A stretch of DNA of 64,000 bases, taken from Stutzerimonas azotifigens. Lineage in GTDB: Bacteria > Pseudomonadota > Gammaproteobacteria > Pseudomonadales > Pseudomonadaceae. Within the stretch, counting starts at the first letter, position 1, and each line of letters starts with the position of its first letter. The notes under the pieces were generated by a model that saw only the letters and a program-made list of their open reading frames with translations, made no database searches and was not told where the DNA came from. The position numbers were made by a program, and so were the translations under genes. The DNA lies in the NCBI RefSeq assembly GCF_013522725.1, contig NZ_JAAMRF010000006.1, positions 248,001 to 312,000 of the forward strand. The letters run 5' to 3'. Below, one piece after another: positions 15,203 to 23,934 of this stretch.

Positions 15203-17161
15203 ATGAAAAATCTCGCCAACCCCGCCTCGATCGTCGCGCTCTGCTGGGCGGCCTTCCAGATCTACATGGTCTACGGCACGCCGCTGGACCTGATCGTCGC
15301 GGTGCCGATCCACATCATGTTCGGCGTCGTGCTGACCTTCATCACCCATCCGCTGCGCAAGGGCGACGTCGGTCGCTTCACCGTGGCGCGCCTTTCGGAC
15401 TACCTGCTCGCCGCCGTGGCGGTCGCCATCGCGCTGCACTACCTGCGCAGCGGCGAGATGCTGAACATGCGCATCGCCATGGTCGACCCGCTCACCACCC
15501 TGGACATGGTGGTCGGTGTCGCGGTCATCCTGCTGGTGATCGAGTCCGTGCGCCGGGCGCTGGGCATGGGCCTGACGGTGGTGATCCTGGTGTTCCTCAC
15601 CTACCAGTTCATCGGCCCGCAACTGCGCGACATTCCAATGCTGGGGCTTATTGGCCACGATGGCGAGCCGAGCCGGCTGTTCTTCGAGACCTTCCTGGAC
15701 ATGCAGACGATGCAGAACGAGGGCGTGTTCGGCATCCCCAGCATCGTGTCCTACAACCAGGTCTTCTACTTCCTGCTGTTCGGCGCCTTCCTCCAGCTGT
15801 TCGGCGGCGGCCAGCTGTTCATGGACCTGTCGGTGCTGCTGGTGGGCCGCTTTCGCGGCGGCATGGCCAAGGTCTCGATCGTCTCTTCCACGCTGTTCGG
15901 TTCGGTCAGCGGCAGCGCCACGGCCAACGCCGCGGTGATGGGCATGTTCACCATCCCGGCGATGAAGAAGTCCGGCATGAGCGCCGAGGAAGCAGCCGCG
16001 GTCGAGGCGACCTCCTCCACCGGCGGGCAGATCATGCCGCCGGTGATGGGCGCCGCGGCCTTCCTGATCGCGCAGTTCATGGGCATCCCCTATGCGGAGG
16101 TGGCGATCGCCGCGCTGATTCCGGCGCTGCTGTTCTACATCGCGCTGTACTTCGTGGTCGATCTGCTGGCGCGCCGCAAGGGCCTGGCCGGGCTGAAGCG
16201 CTCGGAACTGGGTACGAACTGGAACAGCGTGCTCAAGCGCCTGTACCTGCTGATCCCGGTGTTCGTGCTGGTGTACCAGATCATGGCCGGCCGCGCGCTG
16301 AGCTCGGCGACCCTGCAGGCGATCTGGATCACCCTGGTGTTCGGCCTCTGCACCCGCGCGTGGGAAGGCTTTCGCGCCGAAGGCGGCAACGGCGTATTGA
16401 AAGCCGCCGGCTCGGTCCTCAGCGATTCGCTGCAGGCGCTGGATTCCGGAGCGCGTGGCGCCATCGCCGTGGCGATCCCCTGCGCCGGTGCCGGCATCGT
16501 GGTCGGCATCGCCTCGGTCACCAACCTCGGCCTGACGTTCGGCACCTTCGTCGCCGCGCTGTCCGGCGGCATGCTGATCCCGGCGCTGCTGCTGGTGATG
16601 TTCATGGTCATCGTGATGGGCATGGGCATGCCCACCACCGCGGCCTACATCATGGGCGCCATCCTCGCCATCCCGGCGCTGGACAAGCTGGGCGTGCCGG
16701 CCCTGTCGGCGCACTTCTTCGTGCTCTATTTCGCCGCCCTGTCGATGGTCACGCCGCCGGTGGCGCTGGCCGCCTTCGTCGCCGGCGGCATCGCCAAGGC
16801 CAACGTGTGGAAAACCGGCTGGGTGGCGTTCCGCTACAGCCTGGCCGGCTTCCTTGTCGCCTTCGCGTTCGTCTTCAGCCCCGCGCTGCTGTTGCAGGGC
16901 GACTGGCAGGCAATCGTTCCGGCGGTGGTTACCGCAGTGATCGGTTGCTACGCACTGGCCGCTTGCGTGGCGGGCTACCTGCGTGCCCGCAACTCACTGC
17001 TCGAATCGGCGCTGCTGTTCGTCGCCGCGGCGCTGTTGATCGCGCCGGTCATCAAAGCCTCGATAGGCGGTCTGGTGCTGTTCTGCGCGGTCTGGGCCTG
17101 GCAGAACCGCAAGGCCAGGGCCACACAGGGCAACTGCGTGCTGGGAAGGTCGGGCGCCTGA
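15203..17161 (+). CDS. TRAP transporter permease, fused small and large (4TM/12TM) subunits
   Basis: A 652-residue inner-membrane protein with many hydrophobic helices. Residues 1-180 resemble the small DctQ-like 4-helix part. From about 185 the large DctM-like part follows, with SGSATANAAVMGMFTIPAMKKSG (about 238-260), ATSSTGGQIMPPVMGAAAFLIA and VMGMGMPTTAAYIMG. Such fused permeases work with TAXI-type periplasmic binding proteins, one of which is encoded 41 bp downstream. Uptake is cation-coupled and usually of carboxylates. The frame extends upstream, but ATG at 15203 begins the first hydrophobic segment. Confidence 0.88.
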   Translation: MKNLANPASIVALCWAAFQIYMVYGTPLDLIVAVPIHIMFGVVLTFITHPLRKGDVGRFTVARLSDYLLAAVAVAIALHYLRSGEMLNMRIAMVDPLTTLDMVVGVAVILLVIESVRRALGMGLTVVILVFLTYQFIGPQLRDIPMLGLIGHDGEPSRLFFETFLDMQTMQNEGVFGIPSIVSYNQVFYFLLFGAFLQLFGGGQLFMDLSVLLVGRFRGGMAKVSIVSSTLFGSVSGSATANAAVMGMFTIPAMKKSGMSAEEAAAVEATSSTGGQIMPPVMGAAAFLIAQFMGIPYAEVAIAALIPALLFYIALYFVVDLLARRKGLAGLKRSELGTNWNSVLKRLYLLIPVFVLVYQIMAGRALSSATLQAIWITLVFGLCTRAWEGFRAEGGNGVLKAAGSVLSDSLQALDSGARGAIAVAIPCAGAGIVVGIASVTNLGLTFGTFVAALSGGMLIPALLLVMFMVIVMGMGMPTTAAYIMGAILAIPALDKLGVPALSAHFFVLYFAALSMVTPPVALAAFVAGGIAKANVWKTGWVAFRYSLAGFLVAFAFVFSPALLLQGDWQAIVPAVVTAVIGCYALAACVAGYLRARNSLLESALLFVAAALLIAPVIKASIGGLVLFCAVWAWQNRKARATQGNCVLGRSGA

Positions 17162-17202
17162 TGGCCGTCCGCCTGCCGAATTCAACCAAGGAGAACAAGA
17201 AG

Positions 17203-18195
17203 ATGATCAAGGCACTTAAGAAACATGCAGCGATCGCGCTGCTGGGAGCCATCGGATTGTGTGGCAGCGCTCTCGCCGCCGACCCGGTGAAGGTCAAGTT
17301 CGCCGCCGGGCCGACCGGCACCACCTGGTACGCCTATGCCGGCGCCCTGCGTGGCGAGATGCTCGAACGTCTGCCGGCCGGTTCAACGGTGGACATCCAG
17401 GGGACGCCCATGGCCATCGCCAACACCCAGCTGCTGGCCGCCCGGCGCGCCGACATCGGCCTGATTTTTCCGCCGGTGGCCGCCTGGGCCCGGCAGCCGT
17501 TCGGCCCGTTCAAGAAAAAGATAGAGAACGTTCGCGGCCTGGTGGGCGGCCTAGACCAGTACTACCAGCGCATCACCGTGCAGAACGACAGTCCGATCCA
17601 GTCGCTCGCCGACATCCGTGAGAAGAAGCTGGCGGTGCGCATCGGCACTGGCCCGCAGGGCAGCCTCAACGAATACATCGCCAAGCTGATCCTCGAGGCC
17701 AACGGCCTAAGCTACGAGGCGATCGAATCCTTCGGCGGCAGCATCAGCAAGTCGAGCCTGAGCATCCTGCAGGACCAGTTCGGCGACCGCCAGATCGACA
17801 TGATCATCGGCATCACCACCGCCGGCCACCCGAACACCGCGCAACTGTCGATCACCCCCGGACAACGCTTCCTCGACCTTAGCGACGAGGCCGTCGGCCA
17901 CCTGGAGAAGTTCGGCTTCGTCCGCGCCACCATGCCGGCCGGCATGTTCGAGATGCAGGACAAGCCGGTCCAAGGCGTCGGCTTCGCCACCTCCCTGTAT
18001 GCCAACGACCAGCTCGCCGAGGACGAGGCCTACGCCATCACCAAGGCGGTCATGGAAGGCCGCGAGTCGCTGCAGCGCTCGTTCGGCTCGATGAAGGGCT
18101 GGACCGCCGAGGGCTCGGTGGATCCGGCCAACCTCTCCGCTCCGCTGCACCCGGGCGCCGAGAAGTACTACCGTGAAGTGGGACTGATCAAGTAA
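17203..18195 (+). CDS. TRAP transporter TAXI-type periplasmic solute-binding protein
   Basis: A 330-residue protein with a signal peptide (Lys-rich start, hydrophobic core 10-22, cleavage near ALAA-DP at 26). The mature part starts VKVKFAAGPTGTTWYAYAGAL, the hallmark of TAXI family binding proteins. It captures the substrate in the periplasm for the fused permease just upstream. Similar pairs transport dicarboxylates or aromatic acids; the ligand here is unknown and may be a furan carboxylate. AAGGAG lies nine bases before ATG. A strong terminator follows, 10 bp after the stop. Confidence 0.88.
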   Translation: MIKALKKHAAIALLGAIGLCGSALAADPVKVKFAAGPTGTTWYAYAGALRGEMLERLPAGSTVDIQGTPMAIANTQLLAARRADIGLIFPPVAAWARQPFGPFKKKIENVRGLVGGLDQYYQRITVQNDSPIQSLADIREKKLAVRIGTGPQGSLNEYIAKLILEANGLSYEAIESFGGSISKSSLSILQDQFGDRQIDMIIGITTAGHPNTAQLSITPGQRFLDLSDEAVGHLEKFGFVRATMPAGMFEMQDKPVQGVGFATSLYANDQLAEDEAYAITKAVMEGRESLQRSFGSMKGWTAEGSVDPANLSAPLHPGAEKYYREVGLIK

Positions 18196-18204
18196 TGCCC
18201 CCTT

Positions 18205-18237
18205 GCCGCGCGGCCATACGGTGCCGCGCGGCTTTTT
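18205..18237 (+). terminator. Intrinsic terminator after the TAXI gene
   Basis: A perfect 10-bp stem (18205-18214 and 18223-18232, GCCGCGCGGC) with an 8-base loop and then TTTTT. It sits between the binding-protein gene and the ThDP enzyme gene, on the same strand, with the next start 23 bp further on. It should end or attenuate the transporter transcript. Confidence 0.85.
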
Positions 18238-18259
18238 CGCCGAACTCAGCGAGGAACAG

Positions 18260-19897
18260 ATGACAGCCGACAACCGACCCGATGGCGGACAGGCCATCGT
18301 CGAACTGCTCAGGCGCAACGGCGTGGACCGGGTCTTCACCGTCCCCGGCGAGAGCTTCCTGCCCGTGCTCGACGCGCTGCACGACGCCCCCGACATCGCC
18401 TTGGTGGTGTGCCGCCAGGAAGGCGGCGCATCGATGATGGCCGAGGCCTACGCCAAGACTACCGGACGCCCGGGCGTCTGCTTCGTCACCCGCGGCCCCG
18501 GCAGCGCCAACGCGCTGGCCGGTCTGCACGTGGCGGCGCAGGACTCGACGCCGCTGCTGGTGTTCGTCGGCCAGGTGCCGCGCGCCATGCGCGAGCGCGA
18601 GGCCTGGCAGGAAGTCGATGTCGGCGCGCTGTTCGGCTCGGTGGCCAAGTGGGCCACCGACATCCAGGACGCCACGCGCCTGCCCGAATACCTCTCCCGC
18701 GCCTTCACCACCGCCCGCTCCGGACGCCAGGGCCCGGTGGTGCTCGGGCTGCCGGAGGACATGCTGTACGAACGTGTCGAGCCGGTCGAACTGGGCCCGG
18801 CGGCGATCAACCAAGGCTATCCGGCACCGCCGGCGCTGGAGCGCCTGCATCAGTTGCTGGCCGAGGCCCAACGGCCGCTGGCGATCTTCGGCGGCTCCGA
18901 CTGGAGCGCCGAGTGCCGCACCAAGCTGCAAGCCTTCGCCGAAGCCCAGTGCCTGCCGGTGGCTACCGCCTTCCGCCGGCAGGACCGCTTCGACAACGGC
19001 CACCCGAACTACGCCGGCGACGCCGGCCTAGGGATGAACCCCGGGCTCGCCGCGATGATCAAGGAAGCCGACCTGCTGATCGCGATCGGCACTCGCCTGG
19101 GAGACATCACTACCCGCCATTACGAATTGGTCGAGGCGCCGCAACCGCGCCAGCGGCTGGTGCACATCCATCCGGACCCGCAGGAGCCCGGTCGCGTGTA
19201 CCTGCCGGACCTGGCCCTGTGCGCTTCGGTGGCGAACTTCGCCGAGGCTGCCGTCGCGCTGCCGAAGCCGTCGATCCTGCCCGGCGAACGCCAGGAATGG
19301 CTGGCGCGGGCCCGCGAAACCTGCCAGGCCTGGCAGCAGCCGACCGAACTGCCTGGCCCGCTGCAGCTTGGCGAGATCGTCGCCTGGCTCGGCCGCCGCC
19401 TGCCGGACGACGCGGTGATCAGCAACGGCGCCGGCAACTACACGCTCTGGGTCCACCGCTTCTACCCCTACCGCGGCTGGGGCAGCCAATTGGCACCGAC
19501 CTCCGGCTCAATGGGCTACGGCCTGCCCGCGGCGATCGCCGCCAAGCTCGCCCAGCCCGGGCGGCCGGCGGTGTGCTTCGCCGGCGACGGCTGCTTCCAG
19601 ATGACCTGCCAGGAACTGGCCACCGCCGTGCAGTACGGCGCCAACGTCATCGTCGTGGTGGTCAACAACGGCTCCTACGGCTCGATCCGCATGCACCAGG
19701 ACAAGCACTACCCCGGCCGCCGCTACGGCACCGACCTGGTCAATCCGGACATGGTCGCCCTGGCCCATGCCTACGGCGCCGGCGCCGCACGGGTGGAACG
19801 CACCGAACAGTTCGCCGAGGCCTTCGAGCAGGCCCTGGCGGCTGACAGCCCGTTCCTCATCGAAGTGGTGATCGATCCGGCGATCCTGCGGCCCTGA
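18260..19897 (+). CDS. Thiamine diphosphate-dependent enzyme (acetolactate synthase-like)
   Basis: A 545-residue protein with the three domains of POX/acetolactate synthase-type ThDP enzymes. The N-terminal PYR domain carries the cofactor-activating Glu54 (RQEGGAS). The middle domain (about 190-330) is a Rossmann-like region. The C-terminal PP domain carries the Mg-ThDP motif GDG (442-444) through VVVNNGSYG. The substrate cannot be told from sequence: acetolactate synthase, benzoylformate decarboxylase and aldehyde lyase relatives share this fold. Location in a furan island suggests a 2-oxoacid or furan aldehyde as substrate, but the known hmf pathway has no such step. GAGGAAC precedes the chosen ATG. 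Confidence 0.8.
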   Translation: MTADNRPDGGQAIVELLRRNGVDRVFTVPGESFLPVLDALHDAPDIALVVCRQEGGASMMAEAYAKTTGRPGVCFVTRGPGSANALAGLHVAAQDSTPLLVFVGQVPRAMREREAWQEVDVGALFGSVAKWATDIQDATRLPEYLSRAFTTARSGRQGPVVLGLPEDMLYERVEPVELGPAAINQGYPAPPALERLHQLLAEAQRPLAIFGGSDWSAECRTKLQAFAEAQCLPVATAFRRQDRFDNGHPNYAGDAGLGMNPGLAAMIKEADLLIAIGTRLGDITTRHYELVEAPQPRQRLVHIHPDPQEPGRVYLPDLALCASVANFAEAAVALPKPSILPGERQEWLARARETCQAWQQPTELPGPLQLGEIVAWLGRRLPDDAVISNGAGNYTLWVHRFYPYRGWGSQLAPTSGSMGYGLPAAIAAKLAQPGRPAVCFAGDGCFQMTCQELATAVQYGANVIVVVVNNGSYGSIRMHQDKHYPGRRYGTDLVNPDMVALAHAYGAGAARVERTEQFAEAFEQALAADSPFLIEVVIDPAILRP

Positions 19898-20225
19898 CCG
19901 ACGCGGAAGGCGCCATGCGCACCATCAGGGTTCCCACCAAGCGGCATCGCCCCGCCCCCGTAGGCGCGCTCGTGCGATCAGGGTGGGCGTGACGGCGGTC
20001 TGAAGCAGAGAGCCGCCCTGCTTGGCTTCACTCCAGGCCGGTGTGGCTGCTCCGATCATGGAGCGGCACGCGAGCCAGGCGACCAAGATCACCCCGATAC
20101 CCGAGGCCATCCCCACCCGATGGGACGGTCCGGAAGGCATGGACCCCTGCGGGCCGTACATGAGCCGCACAGGGTGCATCGTGCGCCAGTACCCCGGCGA
20201 TCGCCACGATGACCGCACCTGCGAC
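19898..20225. other. Convergent intergenic region without a recognisable gene
   Basis: 328 bp between the ThDP gene and the convergent SDR gene. Short open frames exist on the minus strand (19925-20218) but they are Arg/Ser/Trp-rich, without a ribosome site or family resemblance. No clear terminator stem with T-tract was found. It may contain a decayed gene. Confidence 0.4.
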
Positions 20226-20984
20226 TCAATGCATCACCGACCCACCATCCACCACCACCGTCTCACCGGTCATGAAGGCGCTGTCGTCGGAGGCGAGGAA
20301 CAACAGCGGGCCGACCAGGTCGTCCGGCACCTGGTCGCGCTTGATCGCCCGACTGGCGATCACCGGCGCGGTCAGGCGCTCGCGCATCTCGGCGTTGGCC
20401 ACCACCCCCTCGCTCAGCACCAGCCCCGGCGCCAGGGTGTTCACCGCGATGCCGTGGTCACCCAGCTCACGGGCCAGCGCGCGGGTCAGCGCCAGGACCG
20501 CGCCCTTGGAGGTGACGTAGTGCAGCAGCCCCGGAGTGCCTTTGAACGGCGTACCGGACGAGATATTGATGATCCTCCCTGAGCCCTGCGCCTTCATGTA
20601 AGGCGCCACCGCCCGTGTGCAGACGAAGGGGCCACGCACGTTGACCGCCATGACCCTGTCCCACTCACCGAGGTCGATTTCCTCGAACGGTCTCATCTTC
20701 AGCGAGGCGTAGATGGCGGCGTTGTTCACCAGCACGTCGATCCGCCCGAAGTGCTCCATCGTTACCGCGGCCATGGTTGCCGCCGACGTCTCGTCGGAGA
20801 CGTCGGTCTTCAGCGCGATCGCATGGCTGCCCATGCCTTTCAACTCTTCGAGCAGCGTCGCGCCGTCCAGTACGTCGGCGACCACTACGCAGGCACCTTC
20901 CGCCGCCATCGCTCGGGCGTAGGTCGCACCGATACCCTGGGCCGCGCCGGTGATGATCACCACCTTGTCTTTCATCCGATTCAT
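20226..20984 (-). CDS. Short-chain dehydrogenase/reductase (SDR)
   Basis: A 252-residue classical SDR. The cofactor motif TGAAQGIG is at residues 12-19, Asp after the second strand (VVADV) suggests NAD preference, NNAA is near 88, and the catalytic Ser-Tyr-Lys set appears as ISSGTPFKGTPGLLHYVTSKG. It is the last gene of the dctP-dctQ-dctM unit (61 bp after dctM), inside the furan island. A role in oxidising an alcohol such as furfuryl alcohol or HMF, or reducing the aldehyde for detoxification, is plausible but not shown. GGAGAC precedes ATG. Confidence 0.82.
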   Translation of the reverse strand: MNRMKDKVVIITGAAQGIGATYARAMAAEGACVVVADVLDGATLLEELKGMGSHAIALKTDVSDETSAATMAAVTMEHFGRIDVLVNNAAIYASLKMRPFEEIDLGEWDRVMAVNVRGPFVCTRAVAPYMKAQGSGRIINISSGTPFKGTPGLLHYVTSKGAVLALTRALARELGDHGIAVNTLAPGLVLSEGVVANAEMRERLTAPVIASRAIKRDQVPDDLVGPLLFLASDDSAFMTGETVVVDGGSVMH

Positions 20985-21045
20985 AGAGAGTCTCCAGTCG
21001 AACCCGGCTGCGCGGCCGGGGGTAGGCGTTGCGACCTTGAGCAGG

Positions 21046-22308
21046 TCAGGAAATGAACGCGGTCACCAGCCCCGGTTGCCAGGCGATCAGCACCATCACC
21101 AGCAGGGTGACGAGCAGGAACGGCAACAGCGGTCGCATGATGTCGCCCGGCCGGCAGCCGGTGACGCGGGACGCGACGTAAAGCGCCGCGCCCACCGGCG
21201 GGGTGAGCAGGCCGAGCGTGAGGTTGATGCACATGATCACGCCGAGGTGATAAGGGTTGATGCCGTAGACCGACTGCGCCACCGGCAGCACGATGGGCAC
21301 CAGCAGGATCAGCGCGGCGATGCCATCGATGACCATGCCGACCGCCAACAGCAGCGCGATCAGCAGCAGCATGTAGATGAAGGGGTCGGTGGTCATGCTC
21401 TGCATCAGGGCACCGAGCTGCTGCGGAACCTGCTCATAGACGATCACCCAGCCGAACACCGCGGCCGCCGCCACCAGGGCCAGCACCACGCCACTGTTGA
21501 TGCCCACCCGCAGGAGCATGTCGCCCATCCGCTCGAACTTCATCTCGCCGTGGGCGAAGCGCCCCACCAGCACCGCCATGGCTGCGCCCACCGCGGCCGC
21601 CTCGGTCGGGGTGGCGATGCCGCCGACGATGCTGCCGATCATCACCGCCGGCACGCTCAGCGACGGCAAGCTGCCGATCACGTTGCGCAGCATCTGCGCG
21701 CGGCTCAGACGCTCGTTCGGCGGGTACTGGTAGAAGAACCCGAGCAGCGCGATGACCAGGATGAACCCTCCGGCCATCAGCAATCCCGGGACGATGCCGG
21801 CGATGAACAGGTCGCCGATGGATATCTGCGCCAGCACGCCGAAAATCACGAACAGCATCGACGGGGGGATCACCGGCGCCAGCAGCGCGCCGGCCGCGGT
21901 GGTGGCAGTGGCGAAGTTGCGGTCGTAACCCTTCTGCTGCATCTCCGGGACCATGACCTGCGCCATTACCGCCACCTGGGCGTTGGCCGAGCCGACGATC
22001 GAGGCCAGCATCATGTTGGCGAGGATGTTGATGTAGGCCAGGCCGCCGCGGACCGAACCGAGGAATACCGAGGCGAAGGCGACCAGGCGCCGTGTGATGC
22101 CGCCCTCGTTCATCAGCTCGCCGACCAGCATGAACAACGGAATGGCCAGCAGCCCGTAGTTGTCCAGCCCGCCGAAGAACTGCTGCGGGTAGGAAAGGAA
22201 CAGCACGCCGTTGCCGCTGGCCTGGATGTAGACCATGGCACTGACCGCCAGCACCAGCGCGATCGGCACGCCGATGAACAGCATGACCACGAAGAGTCCG
22301 ATGACCAT
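21046..22308 (-). CDS. dctM: TRAP transporter large permease, DctM type
   Basis: A 420-residue inner-membrane protein with about 12-13 helices matching the DctM large subunit: N-terminal GLFVVMLFIGVPIALVL, GSANAQVAVMAQVMVPEM near 133, APVIPPSMLFVIFG near 168, and LGLLTPPVGAALYVA near 375. It is the ion-coupled translocation subunit. It lies two bases after dctQ and downstream of dctP, a complete tripartite system in standard order. The substrate is presumably a carboxylate connected with the surrounding catabolic genes. Confidence 0.9.
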   Translation of the reverse strand: MVIGLFVVMLFIGVPIALVLAVSAMVYIQASGNGVLFLSYPQQFFGGLDNYGLLAIPLFMLVGELMNEGGITRRLVAFASVFLGSVRGGLAYINILANMMLASIVGSANAQVAVMAQVMVPEMQQKGYDRNFATATTAAGALLAPVIPPSMLFVIFGVLAQISIGDLFIAGIVPGLLMAGGFILVIALLGFFYQYPPNERLSRAQMLRNVIGSLPSLSVPAVMIGSIVGGIATPTEAAAVGAAMAVLVGRFAHGEMKFERMGDMLLRVGINSGVVLALVAAAAVFGWVIVYEQVPQQLGALMQSMTTDPFIYMLLLIALLLAVGMVIDGIAALILLVPIVLPVAQSVYGINPYHLGVIMCINLTLGLLTPPVGAALYVASRVTGCRPGDIMRPLLPFLLVTLLVMVLIAWQPGLVTAFIS

Positions 22309-22310
22309 GA

Positions 22311-22886
22311 TTATTCTCCCGAACCGGACGTGGCCTGCGCCGCGCCTGCGGGCACCGCGCGCGGCGGCGCCCGCAGGCTGTCGAGCAGGTTGGCCAGGGC
22401 GTGAATGCTACTGGTCAGCGCCACCAGCGGCAGGATCAGCCAGAACCAGAACTTGGCGACGCCGAGCGTCGCGGTCGGCTCCTGGTAGACGTAATTGAAC
22501 GACCCGGCGGCGAAGGCCTCGACGTCGAAGCCGCTGCGCCACAGCGCCAGTGGGTCGAACCACAGCCAGCAGAGCACCAGCAGCGCCACGGCGAAGCCGA
22601 GCACCACCAGGTCGGCGGCGCAGGTGAGCGCCTTGCGCGCGCCCTCCGGCACCACGTCGGTGAGCAGGGTCACCGCCACTGCCTCGCGGGTCTGCAGGGT
22701 CACCGAAAGGCCCAGCATCGCCAGCCAGACCATGGTCAGCACCGCCAGCTCGTCGAGCCAGAAGATCGGCATCTTCAGCGCCCGGCCGGCCACGTTGACC
22801 AGGATCATCAGCGGCAGGATCACCACCAGCGCGCGCAGGGCCACCCGCTCGCCGCGGCCGATGGCATTACTCAATGCCCGAATCAT
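22311..22886 (-). CDS. dctQ: TRAP transporter small permease, DctQ type
   Basis: A 191-residue protein with four predicted transmembrane helices. Typical DctQ features are the helix-1 region ALVVILPLMILVNVAGR, the FWLDELAVLTMVWLAMLG motif near 45-60, and the TREAVAVTLL segment. The helix-3 to helix-4 loop is long (about 40 residues). It bridges the binding protein and DctM. ATG at 22886 begins MIRALSN; a GTG two codons earlier is a possible alternative. The end is Ala/Pro-rich. Confidence 0.88.
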   Translation of the reverse strand: MIRALSNAIGRGERVALRALVVILPLMILVNVAGRALKMPIFWLDELAVLTMVWLAMLGLSVTLQTREAVAVTLLTDVVPEGARKALTCAADLVVLGFAVALLVLCWLWFDPLALWRSGFDVEAFAAGSFNYVYQEPTATLGVAKFWFWLILPLVALTSSIHALANLLDSLRAPPRAVPAGAAQATSGSGE

Positions 22887-22947
22887 ATGCACGTCCCCGA
22901 ACTGAACGGATCTGAGCCCCGCGGGCGTCGCGCCGGCGGGACGCGCT

Positions 22948-23934
22948 TCATTGCCGCTGCAGGCCCGCCGCTTCGCGGCGCAATTCGGCGAGCGCCGGGG
23001 TCTTCTTCAGCCAGGTGTCCTCCCACTGCTGCAGCTTGTCGCCGAAGAACTCGGGGCCCACCGGCACCACCTGGACCCCGGCTTGCTCGATGCTCGCCTG
23101 GGTCTCGGCCTCGGCCTTCTCGTAGTGGGCGGTGAGGCTGTCGAGGTGCTTGCGGCTCAGCTCGCGGATCAGCGCGCGGTCCTCCTCGCTCAGCTGCGCC
23201 CAGACCCGCCCGGACATCAGGCCGATCACCGGGAACATCATGTGGTTGCTCTGCAGCACGGTCTTGCCGCGCTCGTACAGACGCAGCTTCCAGATCAGCT
23301 CGAGGTCGGCGTCGACGCCGTCGACCTGGCCGTTGGCCAACGCGTCGTAGACGTCGGTGACCGGCATTGGCGTGGAAGCGGCGCCAAGCAGACGGTAGAA
23401 ATCCTGTACCGGCGGGAACGGAGTGATGCGAATCTTGCGGCCGTTGACGGCCTCGACCGAATCGGTGGCGAAGGCATTGAGCATCAGGCGCATGCCGGCC
23501 ACGCCGTAGCCGAGCCCGACCACCCCGGCCTTGGCCGGCAGCTGTTCGAGCAGCCCCTGAGCGGCCGGCCCGTTGAGCAGCTGGCCGGCCTGCACCACGT
23601 CACGCACCAGGTAGGGGGCGAACAGCGCACCGAAATCCGGCACCCGGTTGGCCACCTCGGCGGTGGTCATGAAGGCCATGTCCAGCGCGCCGGTCTGCAG
23701 CTGTTGCAGCATGCGCGCCTCGCTGCCGAGCTGGCCGGCGGGAAAGACCACGACGCCGTACTTGCCGCCGGAGCGCTCCTTCAGCTCCTCGCCCATGGCC
23801 TGCGCCGCCTGCGACCAGGCGTGCGTGCCGGGGACGATCAGCCCCAGGCGCAGGTCCTTGGCCGAGGCCGCCGCGCCGAACAGCAGGGCTGCGGTTGAAA
23901 CCAGCGCGCAGAGCAGTCTTGTAGTTTTCTTCAT
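22948..23934 (-). CDS. dctP: TRAP transporter solute-binding protein, DctP type
   Basis: A 328-residue periplasmic binding protein with a signal peptide (KKTTR start, hydrophobic 8-22, ASAKD cleavage near 25). DctP motifs include FPAGQLGSEARMLQQLQTGALDMAF at about 64-88 and a NGRKIRITPFPPVQDFYRLLGA stretch holding the carboxylate-binding Arg position (about residue 168). It is first in the dctPQM-SDR unit and transcribed divergently from the UbiD gene across a 468-bp region. It likely binds a furan or related carboxylate; this is inferred from context only. Confidence 0.88.
   Translation of the reverse strand: MKKTTRLLCALVSTAALLFGAAASAKDLRLGLIVPGTHAWSQAAQAMGEELKERSGGKYGVVVFPAGQLGSEARMLQQLQTGALDMAFMTTAEVANRVPDFGALFAPYLVRDVVQAGQLLNGPAAQGLLEQLPAKAGVVGLGYGVAGMRLMLNAFATDSVEAVNGRKIRITPFPPVQDFYRLLGAASTPMPVTDVYDALANGQVDGVDADLELIWKLRLYERGKTVLQSNHMMFPVIGLMSGRVWAQLSEEDRALIRELSRKHLDSLTAHYEKAEAETQASIEQAGVQVVPVGPEFFGDKLQQWEDTWLKKTPALAELRREAAGLQRQ

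Noticed and set aside
15005..16714. A 569-codon minus-strand frame opposite the TRAP permease
   Set aside because: His/Asp/Gln/Arg-rich mirror of a membrane protein gene; no ribosome site or family match.
19925..20218. A 97-codon minus-strand frame between the ThDP and SDR genes
   Set aside because: Composition is unlike neighbouring proteins, start context is poor and nothing is recognisable.
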